A DNA stretch of 64,000 nucleotides from Chloroflexota bacterium. Its GTDB lineage: Bacteria > Chloroflexota > Anaerolineae > Anaerolineales > Anaerolineaceae. Under the pieces are notes generated by a model. That model was not told the DNA's origin. It did no database searches and was given only the letters and a program-made list of their open reading frames with translations. The stretch is taken from positions 47,215 to 111,214 of the forward strand of contig SLTK01000012.1 in the NCBI GenBank assembly GCA_004347695.1, written 5' to 3'. Shown here piece by piece: positions 52,577 to 61,316 of this stretch (position 1 is its first letter; the number at the start of each line of letters is the position of its first letter). A program made the position numbers and the translations under genes.

Positions 52577-53161
52577 TCACTTTGCGATCAGTGTGTCCAG
52601 CCAGGATTTGACCTGGGCCGTGGTGCGGAAGTGGATCAAGCGCAGGTGACTGTATTCGGGCTGCTGGAACAAGTCCGGATAAGTTTGGCGATGTTTCTTG
52701 CGCGATTTGAACACATAGACCAACAGGCTGTCCTGCGAGAAAAAGGCGCCCCTGAAGGTTTCTTTATTTCCATTCCACAATTCTTCCCGGGTGACTACCC
52801 GCCGCAGGGTGCGCCAGAACAAACGCCACAAAACCACAACCAGGGGTAGTTCGAGCCAGATGAGTGTATCCGCGCGCGGCCAGATGATATCGCGCACTTT
52901 GGCATAATTTCCATCAACAACCCAGGCCGGCCCTGCCAGCGCTTCGGATAGCCGTTCGCGAAAGACCAATGGGTCAGCTTCGCGCCAACCCGGGTCCCAA
53001 TGCAACGCGTCGATTTCGACATGCGGCAGTCCCAGGCGTTGGGCAATTGCTTCAGCCAGAGTGGTTTTTCCACTGCCGGTGCTTCCAACGATGGCAATGC
53101 GCTGGCCGGGCTGCGGGAACGCGTTATTCGCGTTGGGGACCAATTTCATTTCTGTCATCAT
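52577..53161 (-). CDS. P-loop NTPase, adenylate-kinase-like (topology-modulation type)
   Basis: The 194-residue protein has Walker A GSTGSGKTTLAEAIA near residue 26, followed by VEIDALHWDPGW, WVVDGNYAKVRD, and LIWLELPLVVVLWRLFWRTL, a pattern of small FlaR-like or AAA-type kinases often annotated as adenylate kinase or DNA topology modulation protein. The substrate is unknown. It is convergent with the HD-GYP gene, with 20 bases between the stops. Confidence 0.8.
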   Translation of the reverse strand: MMTEMKLVPNANNAFPQPGQRIAIVGSTGSGKTTLAEAIAQRLGLPHVEIDALHWDPGWREADPLVFRERLSEALAGPAWVVDGNYAKVRDIIWPRADTLIWLELPLVVVLWRLFWRTLRRVVTREELWNGNKETFRGAFFSQDSLLVYVFKSRKKHRQTYPDLFQQPEYSHLRLIHFRTTAQVKSWLDTLIAK

Positions 53162-53353
53162 CTACAACGTTCCTGAGACTGATTGATGATTGGGTGTGCA
53201 AACCATTGATTTTAACATGATGAAGCGGCCAGCAACCCAAAATAAAGGTTCGGTCATCTATCTCCCTTAGGCCTTGGTTTTCGGGCACCTGCCTCTGGAC
53301 TGGCTTGACGTCCAGGCGATTTTTCGCTATCGTTTAAGGCACAGGAGACTGCC

Positions 53354-54022
53354 ATGCTCTCAACCGAAGACTTGTTTAATTTAATCAAGCAAGGGAAGAT
53401 CGAAGAAATTCAGGAAGCCCTTTCACTGGATCCAAGCCTGGCCAATGCCCATGAACCGGAAGGCGCAAGCGCGGTGCTGACAGCCGCTTACTACGGACAG
53501 TCTGCCATTGCCCGGCTACTGGTCAAATATGGCGCTACCCTTGACCTTTTTGAGGCAGCCGCTGTCGGTGAGCTCGATACAGTTCGCCAAATTGTTGCTG
53601 CCCGGCCTGAGCTGGTGAATGCAGTTGCGTCTGACGGCTTTCAACCGCTTGGCCTGGCAGCCTTTTTTGGCCACCTGGACGTCGCTGAATTTTTAATCAA
53701 CGCCGGAGCAGCGGTCGATTCCCCCTCGCATAATCCGTTGAAGGTGATGCCGCTCCATTCGGCAGCCGCCGGCAATCGGGTCGAGCTGGCACGGCTGCTT
53801 ATCAATCGCGGCGCGCCAGTAAATGCCCGCCAGGCGGAAGATTTCACGCCGCTGCACAGTGCGGCGCAAAACGGCAGTCTGGAGATCATTCAGGCGTTAT
53901 TGGCAGCGGGTGCAGAGGTGAATGTACGTGATGGTGAAGGTAAAACACCGCTGGCCTTTGCCCTGGCTGAAAACCACCAGCAAGCGGTTGAGTTGCTGCT
54001 GGAAAACGGCGCAACGGCATAA
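53354..54022 (+). CDS. ankyrin-repeat protein
   Basis: The 222-residue protein has about five ankyrin repeats, for example GFQPLGLAAFFGHLDVAEFL, VMPLHSAAAGNRVELARLL, DFTPLHSAAQNGSLEIIQAL and GKTPLAFALAENHQQAVELL. It has no signal or enzymatic domain, so a protein-binding role is likely. The ATG is preceded by CAGGAGA. Confidence 0.9.
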   Translation: MLSTEDLFNLIKQGKIEEIQEALSLDPSLANAHEPEGASAVLTAAYYGQSAIARLLVKYGATLDLFEAAAVGELDTVRQIVAARPELVNAVASDGFQPLGLAAFFGHLDVAEFLINAGAAVDSPSHNPLKVMPLHSAAAGNRVELARLLINRGAPVNARQAEDFTPLHSAAQNGSLEIIQALLAAGAEVNVRDGEGKTPLAFALAENHQQAVELLLENGATA

Positions 54023-54057
54023 AAACTGCAACCTGATCAGCGATTGGAGCCGCCCAA

Positions 54058-54984
54058 ATGACAAACCGACGCTTGTTTACCCCTGTTTCCCTGGCAATCA
54101 TCCTGCTGCTCACGGCTTGCAACTTGCCGCGGCCAAATGCGACCGCTGAAACGCCTGGAGACCCGATTGGCACTGCCGCCGCCCAAACCGTGGCAGCCCT
54201 CTCTACTCAACTTCAACCGAAAGATACCGTAACGCCCGCGCCGGTGCAGACCAACCCACCGGTTCTGACCGCCACCCAGCCGGCGCAGACTTCCGCCGAG
54301 ACCACACCGGCGAAGACCTGTGACGCCGGCGAGTTTGTCACCGATGTAACTGTGCCGGATGGCACGAGTTTTACCCCCGGGCAGACGTTCACCAAAACCT
54401 GGCGTTTGAAGAATACCGGTTCGTGCACCTGGACCACATCATACAGAGTGATCTTTGATTCAGGCAACTCACTTGGCGCGCCTGCCAGTTTTAACCTGCC
54501 AACCAATGTACCTCCGGATGCCATTGTGGATATTTCGGTGCAGATGAAAGCCCCTGACGCAGTCAAAGAATATGAGAGTAATTGGAAGCTGCAAAACGCC
54601 AGCGGCGTTATCTTTGGCCTGGGTGATGACGGACAAAAAAGTTTTTGGGTGAAAATTAAAGTGGAAACAGCCGTGCTGCCGTTTGCGGTCACCAAGGTGG
54701 CCGTCAGCGCTGATAATGCCGGTTTTACCGGCGCCTGCCCGCATACCGTTGCACTTGCAGCCGCGATCACCTCAACCGCTGCCGGGCGCGTTACCTATTT
54801 CTGGGAACGCTCTGATGGCACCAAAGGCGCGGTGCAGGAAGTCGTTTTTGACACCGGGGGGACAAAGACGGTGAATTCCAGTTGGCAGTTCGGCTCCAGT
54901 TTTGATGGTACGGTGAAGGTGTATATCGACAATCCCAACCACCAGTATTTTCCGAACTTCGCCTTGAAGGTGACGTGTAATTAA
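54058..54984 (+). CDS. lipoprotein with NBR1-type Ig-like domain
   Basis: The 308-residue protein has a lipoprotein signal (IILLLTACN), a Thr/Pro-rich linker, and an NBR1-Ig-like domain: FTKTWRLKNTGSCTWTTSYR and YESNWKLQNASGVIFG with conserved Trp residues. A second Ig-like domain follows (TVALAAAITSTAAGRVTYFW). Such domains are frequent in Chloroflexota exported proteins and are known for protein binding. It lies 35 bases after the ankyrin gene. Confidence 0.85.
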   Translation: MTNRRLFTPVSLAIILLLTACNLPRPNATAETPGDPIGTAAAQTVAALSTQLQPKDTVTPAPVQTNPPVLTATQPAQTSAETTPAKTCDAGEFVTDVTVPDGTSFTPGQTFTKTWRLKNTGSCTWTTSYRVIFDSGNSLGAPASFNLPTNVPPDAIVDISVQMKAPDAVKEYESNWKLQNASGVIFGLGDDGQKSFWVKIKVETAVLPFAVTKVAVSADNAGFTGACPHTVALAAAITSTAAGRVTYFWERSDGTKGAVQEVVFDTGGTKTVNSSWQFGSSFDGTVKVYIDNPNHQYFPNFALKVTCN

Positions 54985-55588
54985 GAGACAGTGTCAAGTG
55001 CCACGTGTCAAGTGTCACGTAAAAGCCGCCATCAAACGTTAAATGTGCACCAATGCCGGGTTTACGGTGAGCAATGGATGAAGAATTGGCAAACGCCCGA
55101 GCATTCGCAGATTGGGTTCGGGGCGGCGAACGGGACGAATTGATAAATTGACCTTGCAGCCTCGCTCACAGAGCGCCCTGCGGGTGAAACCTGGCATCGA
55201 TAGGCCGTCCCCTTGTTTGTCGGATTTCGGGAGCACATTAACCTGGCAATTTTTTCGTGCAACTTCCCCCTCAATCCGACCTACAAAAAGCGAGACCCGG
55301 CATTGATACGCCGTCCCCTTGTTTGTCGGATTTCGGGGGCAAATTAACCTGGCCATTTTTTAAGGGCAACTTCCCCCTCAATCCGACCTACAAAAAGCTC
55401 ATACCACTGGCGTTAGCCTCTCGAATGGTCATTCAAACCCCGTGTTTGCGATTATTATCACAAAAATCAGGAGGATTATCGGCTGACAGTCCAGCCCCTT
55501 CATGTTATGATATTTTTCACAATAGGGCATAATTGCCTGATGCGCCCTTTCTCCACCAAACAATATATTGATTAACCAGAGCCCCATT
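54985..55588. other. non-coding spacer with tandem repeat
   Basis: No gene is supported. GTGTCAAGTGCCACGTGTCA words lie directly after the lipoprotein stop (about 54992-55020), a CACAGAGCGCCCTGC fragment lies near 55167, and then comes a 106-bp tandem duplication at 55190-55399. The frames that cross this repeat are artefacts of duplicated DNA. Confidence 0.55.
55190..55399. repeat. two-copy tandem repeat, unit 106 bp, with internal inverted repeat
   Basis: Copy 1 starts at 55190 and copy 2 at 55296; they differ at scattered positions and share GCCGTCCCCTTGTTTGTCGG and TTCCCCCTCAATCCGACC. In copy 1 GTCGGATT (55219-55226) pairs with AATCCGAC (55273-55280), and the same pair is kept in copy 2. 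Confidence 0.8.
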
Positions 55589-57043
55589 ATGCGACCTCAA
55601 TCCATCACGACGCGTGAAACCCCCCAACTGTTTACCCGATTCCTGGTTCTTGCACTGCTCGCTGCCCTGATTGGCACTTTATTAACGGTGCAACCTGCCC
55701 GCGCAGCGCAATCCTCCCAGGAAGCCAACCCGGTCGTCATTTACATGTTCTGGGGCGACGGCTGCCCGCACTGCGCCAAAGCCAAACCCTTCCTGGAGGA
55801 GCTGGCTGCCCGCAACCCGAACGTCGAACTGCGATTCTACGAAATCTACAATGTTGCCGCGAACCGCGAACTCTTCGAACGGATGGGCGCTGCCCACGAC
55901 TATGAACCGCGCGGCGTCCCGGCTATTTACATTGCAGATCAGCATTGGGAAGGCTGGTCGGACGCAGTCGGGGCGCAGATCGAGGAAGTGGTGGCGCGCT
56001 GCTCCAGCGAAACCTGCACCGACCTCAGTGCGGGCGTAATTGGCCCCAACGAAGGCGTGCTGACTAAAATTAAACTTCCCAAACCCGAAGCTCAGCCAAC
56101 CCCGGCGCTGGACGTCAACAGCGACATCATAAATCTCCCCTTGATTGGCAAGGTGGATCTGAGCAAACAATCGCTGCTGGTCAGCACTGCCCTGATTGCC
56201 TTTGTGGACGGCTTCAACCCCTGTTCGGTCTGGGTGCTTACCATGCTGCTGGCGCTGACGCTGCATACCGGCTCGCGCAAGAAAGTATTGATCATTGGCG
56301 GCATCTTCCTGACCGTCACAGCAGCGGCCTATGCGTTGTTCATCGCTGGAATCTTCACCATCCTCAGTTTCGTCAGCTTCATGGGCTGGATTCAAGTGCT
56401 GGTTGCCGTGGTGGCGCTGTTTTTTGCCGTCATCAACATCAAAGATTACTTCTGGTATAAAGAAGGCGTGTCCTTCACCATCGCCGACGAGAAGAAGGGC
56501 GGCATCGCCAGGGGTATCCGGCGTGTGATGGACAGCAAATCATTCTGGGGCATGGCGGCTGCCACGGTCGCCCTGGCAGCCGGGGTCTCGCTGGTCGAGT
56601 TTACCTGCACCGCCGGCTTCCCGGTGATGTGGAGCAACATCATGGCTGCCCAGAACGTCACGCCGCTCAATTTCGCGCTGCTCCTGCTGCTCTACATGGT
56701 CATTTACCAGTTGGACGAGCTGGCAATCTTCCTGGTGGCCGTATTCACCCTCAAAGCTTCACGCCTGGAGGAAAAACACGGCCGCATTCTCAAACTGATC
56801 GGCGGGATTTTGATGCTCACCCTGGCCGCAGTCATGCTGATCAAGCCGGCTTTAATGAACCAGCTCAGCAGCGCACTGCTCATCTTTACTGCTGCGTTTG
56901 GCGTGACAGCGCTGGTGCTGCTGCTGCACCGCCGGATTTTGCCGCACTTCGGCATCTGGATCGGCAGCGAGGCGCGCCAGACCAGGAAACGCGAGCATCA
57001 CCGCCCGGCGCCCGGTCAAACGCGGGCTGCGCGCCGCAAATAA
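55589..57043 (+). CDS. thioredoxin-like domain fused to CcdA/DsbD-like membrane domain
   Basis: The 484-residue protein has a signal/anchor (FLVLALLAALIGTLL), an exported thioredoxin or glutaredoxin-like domain (about 45-150; YMFWGDGCPHCAKAK, with GVPAIYI cis-Pro loop), and six to seven membrane segments. The membrane part has Cys in FVDGFNPCSVWVL and VEFTCTAGFPV, places comparable to the transmembrane Cys pair of DsbD/CcdA. It could carry reducing power across the membrane to exported proteins, or read as a Mauve-like electron carrier. I prefer the ATG at 55589 over a TTG at 55568. The C-terminus is basic and cytoplasmic. Confidence 0.82.
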   Translation: MRPQSITTRETPQLFTRFLVLALLAALIGTLLTVQPARAAQSSQEANPVVIYMFWGDGCPHCAKAKPFLEELAARNPNVELRFYEIYNVAANRELFERMGAAHDYEPRGVPAIYIADQHWEGWSDAVGAQIEEVVARCSSETCTDLSAGVIGPNEGVLTKIKLPKPEAQPTPALDVNSDIINLPLIGKVDLSKQSLLVSTALIAFVDGFNPCSVWVLTMLLALTLHTGSRKKVLIIGGIFLTVTAAAYALFIAGIFTILSFVSFMGWIQVLVAVVALFFAVINIKDYFWYKEGVSFTIADEKKGGIARGIRRVMDSKSFWGMAAATVALAAGVSLVEFTCTAGFPVMWSNIMAAQNVTPLNFALLLLLYMVIYQLDELAIFLVAVFTLKASRLEEKHGRILKLIGGILMLTLAAVMLIKPALMNQLSSALLIFTAAFGVTALVLLLHRRILPHFGIWIGSEARQTRKREHHRPAPGQTRAARRK

Positions 57044-57047
57044 GCCG

Positions 57048-58496
57048 TCAGGCCAACAATTCTTCCAGGATGGTGCGCGCCAGGGTCGGATCGGCCTTGC
57101 CGCGCATCTTTTTCATCACCTGCCCGACAAACCAACCGATCAATGTGACTTTGCCGGCCTTGTAGGACTCGACTTCCTTGGGGCTTTCTGCCAGTACTTC
57201 CAGGCAAACCGCGCGAATGGCGGAGTCATCGCTGACTTTAGCCAGGCCTTCGGCTGCGACGATTTCTCCCGGCGCCATGCCGCTTTCTTCCACCTTTTGC
57301 AGCAAACTCTTGGCAGTGGAAGTATTGACCGTACCCGCATCCGCCAGTTTGATAATCTCGGCCAGGTACGCTGGCGTCAGACGCAACCGGTCGGCGGTCT
57401 TGCTGGTCTCGTTCAACATGCGCAGCACGTCGTTCATCAGGTAATTCGAAACGCGCTTGGGATCGCTGCCGTAAGCCTTGACCGCGCTCTCGAAATAGTC
57501 CGAGAGATTGCGCTCGCTGGTGAGAATGTCGGCATCGTATTCCGGCAGACCGTAGGCATTCATGAAGCGCTGACGGCGCACCAGCGGCAGTTCGGGCAGC
57601 GCCTTGAGAATATCGGCTTTCCAGGCGTCGTCCAACCGGATGGGCAGCAGATCGGGCTCGCGGAAGTAACGGTAATCGGCCTCGGTTTCTTTGGAGCGCA
57701 TTTTGCGCAGCACGCCGGCTTCTTCATCCCATTCCAGCGTCCAGGCCTCGATGCGATGTCCGGCTTCCACCTCGCGAATCTGGCGTTCGATTTCCTTTTC
57801 GATGGCGCTGCGCACAGCTTCGATGGAATTGACGTTCTTGATCTCGGTCTTGGGGTTCAGGTAGGTTGCCCCGCGCGGGCGGATCGAGACATTGGCGTCG
57901 CAGCGCAGGTGCCCCTTTTCCATATCCGCTTCGGAGACCCCAAGCCAGCGTAATAACTGGCGCAGGCGAATCAGATATTGCGCGGCCTCATCGGGGCTGC
58001 GCAGGTCCGGCCCGGTGACCATTTCCACCAGCGGCACGCCGCAGCGGTTGAAATCGATCAGGCGTTCATGCCCGGCATTCTTGGTCTTGCCGGCATCCTC
58101 TTCCAGGTGCAGCTTGTGAATGCTCACCTTGCGAATGTAAGCGGGTTGGCCGTTGGCTGCCGGGACGGGCAAATCCAGGTAACCGCCAAACGCCAGCGAC
58201 TGGTCGTACTGCGAAATCTGGTAACCTTTAGGCAGATCGGGGTAAAAGTAATTCTTGCGGTCGAAGTAGGACAGCGGGCGCAGTTCGGCGTGCATGGCGG
58301 CAGCCAGCACCACCCCTTTTTCGACCGCAGCCTTGTTCAATACCGGCAGCACGCCGGGCATACCGGTGCACACCGGGCAGATGTTGGTGTTGGGCGGGTC
58401 GAACCACGAGTCGGCTTTGCAGGCGCAAAAAATCTTGGTGGTCGTATTCAGCTGGATGTGGGTCTCCAGCCCGATGACGGCTTCGTAATCATTCAT
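57048..58496 (-). CDS. gatB: Asp-tRNA(Asn)/Glu-tRNA(Gln) amidotransferase subunit B
   Basis: The 482-residue protein has ETHIQLNTTTKIFC, CPVCTGMPGVLPVLN, KNYFYPDLPKGYQISQYD and RCDANVSIRP, the signatures of GatB, plus the C-terminal YqeY-like tail domain. It phosphorylates and transamidates misacylated tRNA with GatA and GatC. The ATG at 58496 has GGAGAG 8 bases upstream and is preferred over a GTG three codons earlier. It is the last of three gat genes in the order gatC-gatA-gatB. Confidence 0.96.
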   Translation of the reverse strand: MNDYEAVIGLETHIQLNTTTKIFCACKADSWFDPPNTNICPVCTGMPGVLPVLNKAAVEKGVVLAAAMHAELRPLSYFDRKNYFYPDLPKGYQISQYDQSLAFGGYLDLPVPAANGQPAYIRKVSIHKLHLEEDAGKTKNAGHERLIDFNRCGVPLVEMVTGPDLRSPDEAAQYLIRLRQLLRWLGVSEADMEKGHLRCDANVSIRPRGATYLNPKTEIKNVNSIEAVRSAIEKEIERQIREVEAGHRIEAWTLEWDEEAGVLRKMRSKETEADYRYFREPDLLPIRLDDAWKADILKALPELPLVRRQRFMNAYGLPEYDADILTSERNLSDYFESAVKAYGSDPKRVSNYLMNDVLRMLNETSKTADRLRLTPAYLAEIIKLADAGTVNTSTAKSLLQKVEESGMAPGEIVAAEGLAKVSDDSAIRAVCLEVLAESPKEVESYKAGKVTLIGWFVGQVMKKMRGKADPTLARTILEELLA

Positions 58497-58555
58497 AACA
58501 GGCACTCTCCATGCAGGGTTTGGAGACAGGGTTGATTATTTCGAGGTCAGGCAAC

Positions 58556-60142
58556 TCAGCGCAACACCATCGGTTTGACTTTGCGCCAGTCTTCGGTCTC
58601 GGTGGCCAGTTCATACGCCCGCCCGATGCGCAGCAGCACGTCTTCACTAAAGTCCGGCCCAAGCAGTTGAATACCCACCGGCAGGCGGTCAGCATCCAGC
58701 CCGCCGGGCAGCGAAAGCCCGGGGATGCCGGCATGGTTGGCCGGTACGGTCAACTGATCGGCGTACTGCATCAGCACCGAATCGCCGTACACTGCGCCCA
58801 TTTTGAAGGCGGTGGTCGGCGTGGTGGGGGTCAGCAGCGCATCCAGCCGGTGCTTCCCGCTGCGGTCGAAGGCCTGCTCAAAATCGCGGCGGATGAGCGT
58901 GCGCACCCGCAGGGCGCGCTGGTAATATTGCGCCGAATATTGCGCTGCGCTGACGTACATGCCCATCAAAATGCGCAGCTTGGGCTGTAAGCCAAACCCT
59001 TCGTTGCGCGTCTGGCGGTAGAGTTTGGTCAGATCGTCAATCGGCTGCCGCGTGCGATAGCCGTATTTGACGCCGTCGTAGCGGTGCAAATTGGAAGCCG
59101 CCTCGACCCGGCTGATGACAAAATAAGCCGGGATGCCGTAACGGGTATTGGGCATGGGCACGTCCTCGACGATTTCGGCGCCCAGGCTGGCCAGCACTTC
59201 GGCGGCGCGGAGCACCGGCGATTCGATGTCCATTGGCAGCGACTGCTCGCGGTATTCGCCGGTCTGTGGGTCGGGGAAAGCGATGCGGAAATAATCCGGC
59301 GACAACCCGATGCGCAGTCCCTTGACGCCCCCTTCCAACTGTGCCAGATAATCCGGCACCGGCACTTTGGCGGCAGTCGAGTCACGCGGATCGGCGCCGG
59401 CAATGGTTTGCAGCATCAGCGCGGCGTCCACCACATTGCGCGCCACCGGCCCGGGGCAATCCAACGATGAACCGAAAGCAATCAAGCCGTAGCGCGAGAC
59501 CCGCCCATAGGTCGGCTTGACGCCAACCACCCCGCAGAAGGCAGCCGGTTGGCGGATCGAGCCGGCGGTATCGGTGCCCAGCGAGAGCGCGGCCTCACCG
59601 GCAGCCACCGAGGAAGCGCTGCCTCCCGAGGAGCCGCCGGGCACATGCGCCGGGTTCCACGGGTTGCGCGGCGCCGGCTGAAAGGCAGTGGATTCGTTGG
59701 AGGAGCCGTAGGTAAACTCGTCCAGGTTGACCTTGCCGAGCATGACCGCTCCCGCGGCTTCCATGCGCGCCACGGGTGTGGCGGTGTAAGGCGCGGTGTA
59801 ATTGGCCAGAATGCGGGAGGCTGCCGTGGAGGGAGTGCCGCGCACGCTGAAAATATCCTTGGTGGTGAAGGGAATGCCTGCCAGCAGGCCGGGATCTTCC
59901 CCGGCAGCCAGTTTTTGGTCAACCGTTCGAGCCTGATTCAAGGCGCGTTCGCGGGTGATGGTAATAAACGCGTGCACCTTCTGTTCATCCTCGGGCGTCA
60001 GGCTGCCGGCGTCCAGCGCGCCGGAACGCCCGTCCACCGCAGCGATGCGCTCCAGACAGGCGCGGGTCACTTCTTCCGCGGAGATTTGCCGCTGGCGCAG
60101 CAGCAGACTCAATTCATAAGCAGGGATATCGCATAATTCCAT
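58556..60142 (-). CDS. gatA: Asp-tRNA(Asn)/Glu-tRNA(Gln) amidotransferase subunit A
   Basis: The 528-residue amidase has the catalytic Lys in PFTTKDIFSVRG, the Ser-rich GGSSGGSASSVAAGE and the nucleophile Ser in GTDTAGSIRQPAAFCG. It frees ammonia from glutamine for GatB. It contains about 20 to 40 more residues than short GatA proteins, mostly near residue 280-300 (DPQTGEYREQSLPMDIE). It starts 6 bases after gatC. Confidence 0.95.
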   Translation of the reverse strand: MELCDIPAYELSLLLRQRQISAEEVTRACLERIAAVDGRSGALDAGSLTPEDEQKVHAFITITRERALNQARTVDQKLAAGEDPGLLAGIPFTTKDIFSVRGTPSTAASRILANYTAPYTATPVARMEAAGAVMLGKVNLDEFTYGSSNESTAFQPAPRNPWNPAHVPGGSSGGSASSVAAGEAALSLGTDTAGSIRQPAAFCGVVGVKPTYGRVSRYGLIAFGSSLDCPGPVARNVVDAALMLQTIAGADPRDSTAAKVPVPDYLAQLEGGVKGLRIGLSPDYFRIAFPDPQTGEYREQSLPMDIESPVLRAAEVLASLGAEIVEDVPMPNTRYGIPAYFVISRVEAASNLHRYDGVKYGYRTRQPIDDLTKLYRQTRNEGFGLQPKLRILMGMYVSAAQYSAQYYQRALRVRTLIRRDFEQAFDRSGKHRLDALLTPTTPTTAFKMGAVYGDSVLMQYADQLTVPANHAGIPGLSLPGGLDADRLPVGIQLLGPDFSEDVLLRIGRAYELATETEDWRKVKPMVLR

Positions 60143-60148
60143 GAGGCT

Positions 60149-60469
60149 TCATTCCAGCGTGGTGTGGGGGATATCGGGAACGACAATGTAACCATCCCGG
60201 GTGTCGGGGGCCTGGGCAATGATTTCTTCCGGGTTGGGGTGCGGCTGCCAGACATCCGCGCGCAGTTCCGGGCTGACGGCGCTGGCGTAGGGAACCCCGT
60301 GCAGGCTGGCGGGAACGCTCTCGTCCAACGGAATGGCTGCCAGCTCCCGTATCGCTTTTAGCTGGTTGTTGAGCTCGCGCAGCAGGTAGTCGGCTTGCTG
60401 CTGGTCCAGCTCCAGTGCAGCCAGCCCGACCAGGTGATCGAAGGTATCGCGGTCAATGGAATCGCTCAT
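60149..60469 (-). CDS. gatC: Asp-tRNA(Asn)/Glu-tRNA(Gln) amidotransferase subunit C
   Basis: The 106-residue protein has DHLVGLAALELDQQQADYLL and, at the C-terminus, PELRADVWQPHP, typical of GatC, which wraps around GatA and GatB. It is the first gene of the gatCAB set. Confidence 0.93.
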   Translation of the reverse strand: MSDSIDRDTFDHLVGLAALELDQQQADYLLRELNNQLKAIRELAAIPLDESVPASLHGVPYASAVSPELRADVWQPHPNPEEIIAQAPDTRDGYIVVPDIPHTTLE

Positions 60470-60611
60470 CGAAACCTATCCAAATACAGGAATACTAACC
60501 AGAACACACCCGGCGGCGTCCCGCCGGGACGTTTAATCCTACCATAGAAAATCTTGCAGACCGCCCTCTTCATGCCTGATTGAGGAATGCTGGAAGGTAA
60601 TCTTTCCGATT

Positions 60612-61151
60612 CTAAAAAGGCGGCGGTGCTTCAGGTGGTTCGGTTGGCGGGACCGGTGTGTCGGTTGGCGGGACACTTGTGGGAGGCGGGCTGGTAGGCG
60701 GGGGCGGGGGCGGGGGCGGTGGATTGGTCGGTTGAACCTCAGCCTGTGTTGGCGTGACGGTACGGGTGCGCGTGGCAGTGCGCCGGCGGGTCGGCGTCTG
60801 GGTCGGCGTCTCGGTAATGGTGGGGGTAGCCGTAGGCTCAAGCGTTGCGGTGTTGGTGGGCGTGAGGGTATTGGTCGGCGTGGCCGTCATGGGGATCGGG
60901 GTTAGCGTCCAGGTAGGGGGCAGTCCCTGCGCCCTGATGGTGGCAGTCGAAGTTTGAGTCTGTACGGGATTATCGTCCGGCGGTAAAGGCTGGGTACCGG
61001 GCAGTAGATCGAACGGCGGCAGCGGATTAAGCGCGCTGTAGGGATCGATAAATACAATTACAAAAGCTGCAATCGACCCAAAAATGCTGGCGACCACCAG
61101 GACGGTAAGAATATTCCAGATCGAATCCTTTATATGGAACCCCTTTTTCAT
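60612..61151 (-). CDS. membrane-anchored Thr/Pro-rich protein
   Basis: The 179-residue protein has one N-terminal membrane helix (ILTVLVVASIFGSIAAFVIV, residues about 14-34) and then a long unstructured region. That region is made of Thr-Pro words (TATPTNTLTPTNTATLEP), an Arg-rich piece (TPTRRRTATRTRT) and a nine-Pro run. It resembles the spacer regions of Chloroflexota surface proteins and may be glycosylated; no functional domain is present. The composition bias makes the exact function unknowable from sequence. Confidence 0.7.
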   Translation of the reverse strand: MKKGFHIKDSIWNILTVLVVASIFGSIAAFVIVFIDPYSALNPLPPFDLLPGTQPLPPDDNPVQTQTSTATIRAQGLPPTWTLTPIPMTATPTNTLTPTNTATLEPTATPTITETPTQTPTRRRTATRTRTVTPTQAEVQPTNPPPPPPPPPTSPPPTSVPPTDTPVPPTEPPEAPPPF

Positions 61152-61280
61152 GTAGCATCCTGCGGTACGGAATGCCTTTGTGGCAATGAATTACTGTCAG
61201 TATATGCAACTTTTAATGTCTGTCAAGGAAGCCTTTGCCAGAAACACCAAAAACGCGTATGCAGTCACGTTGTCAAGTCT

Positions 61281-61309
61281 TTTACACCTTACATGTGACA
61301 CGTTATAAT
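61281..61309 (+). promoter_or_regulatory. sigma-70-type promoter with leaderless downstream start
   Basis: TTTACA (61281-61286), 17 bases, TATAAT (61304-61309). Transcription would begin near 61316, which coincides with the GTG at 61317, so the mRNA is probably leaderless. Confidence 0.7.
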
Positions 61310-61316
61310 CTTGATT

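Noticed and set aside
55190..55399. CRISPR array
   Set aside because: There are only two copies of a 106-bp unit without short repeats and unique spacers, and no cas gene nearby.
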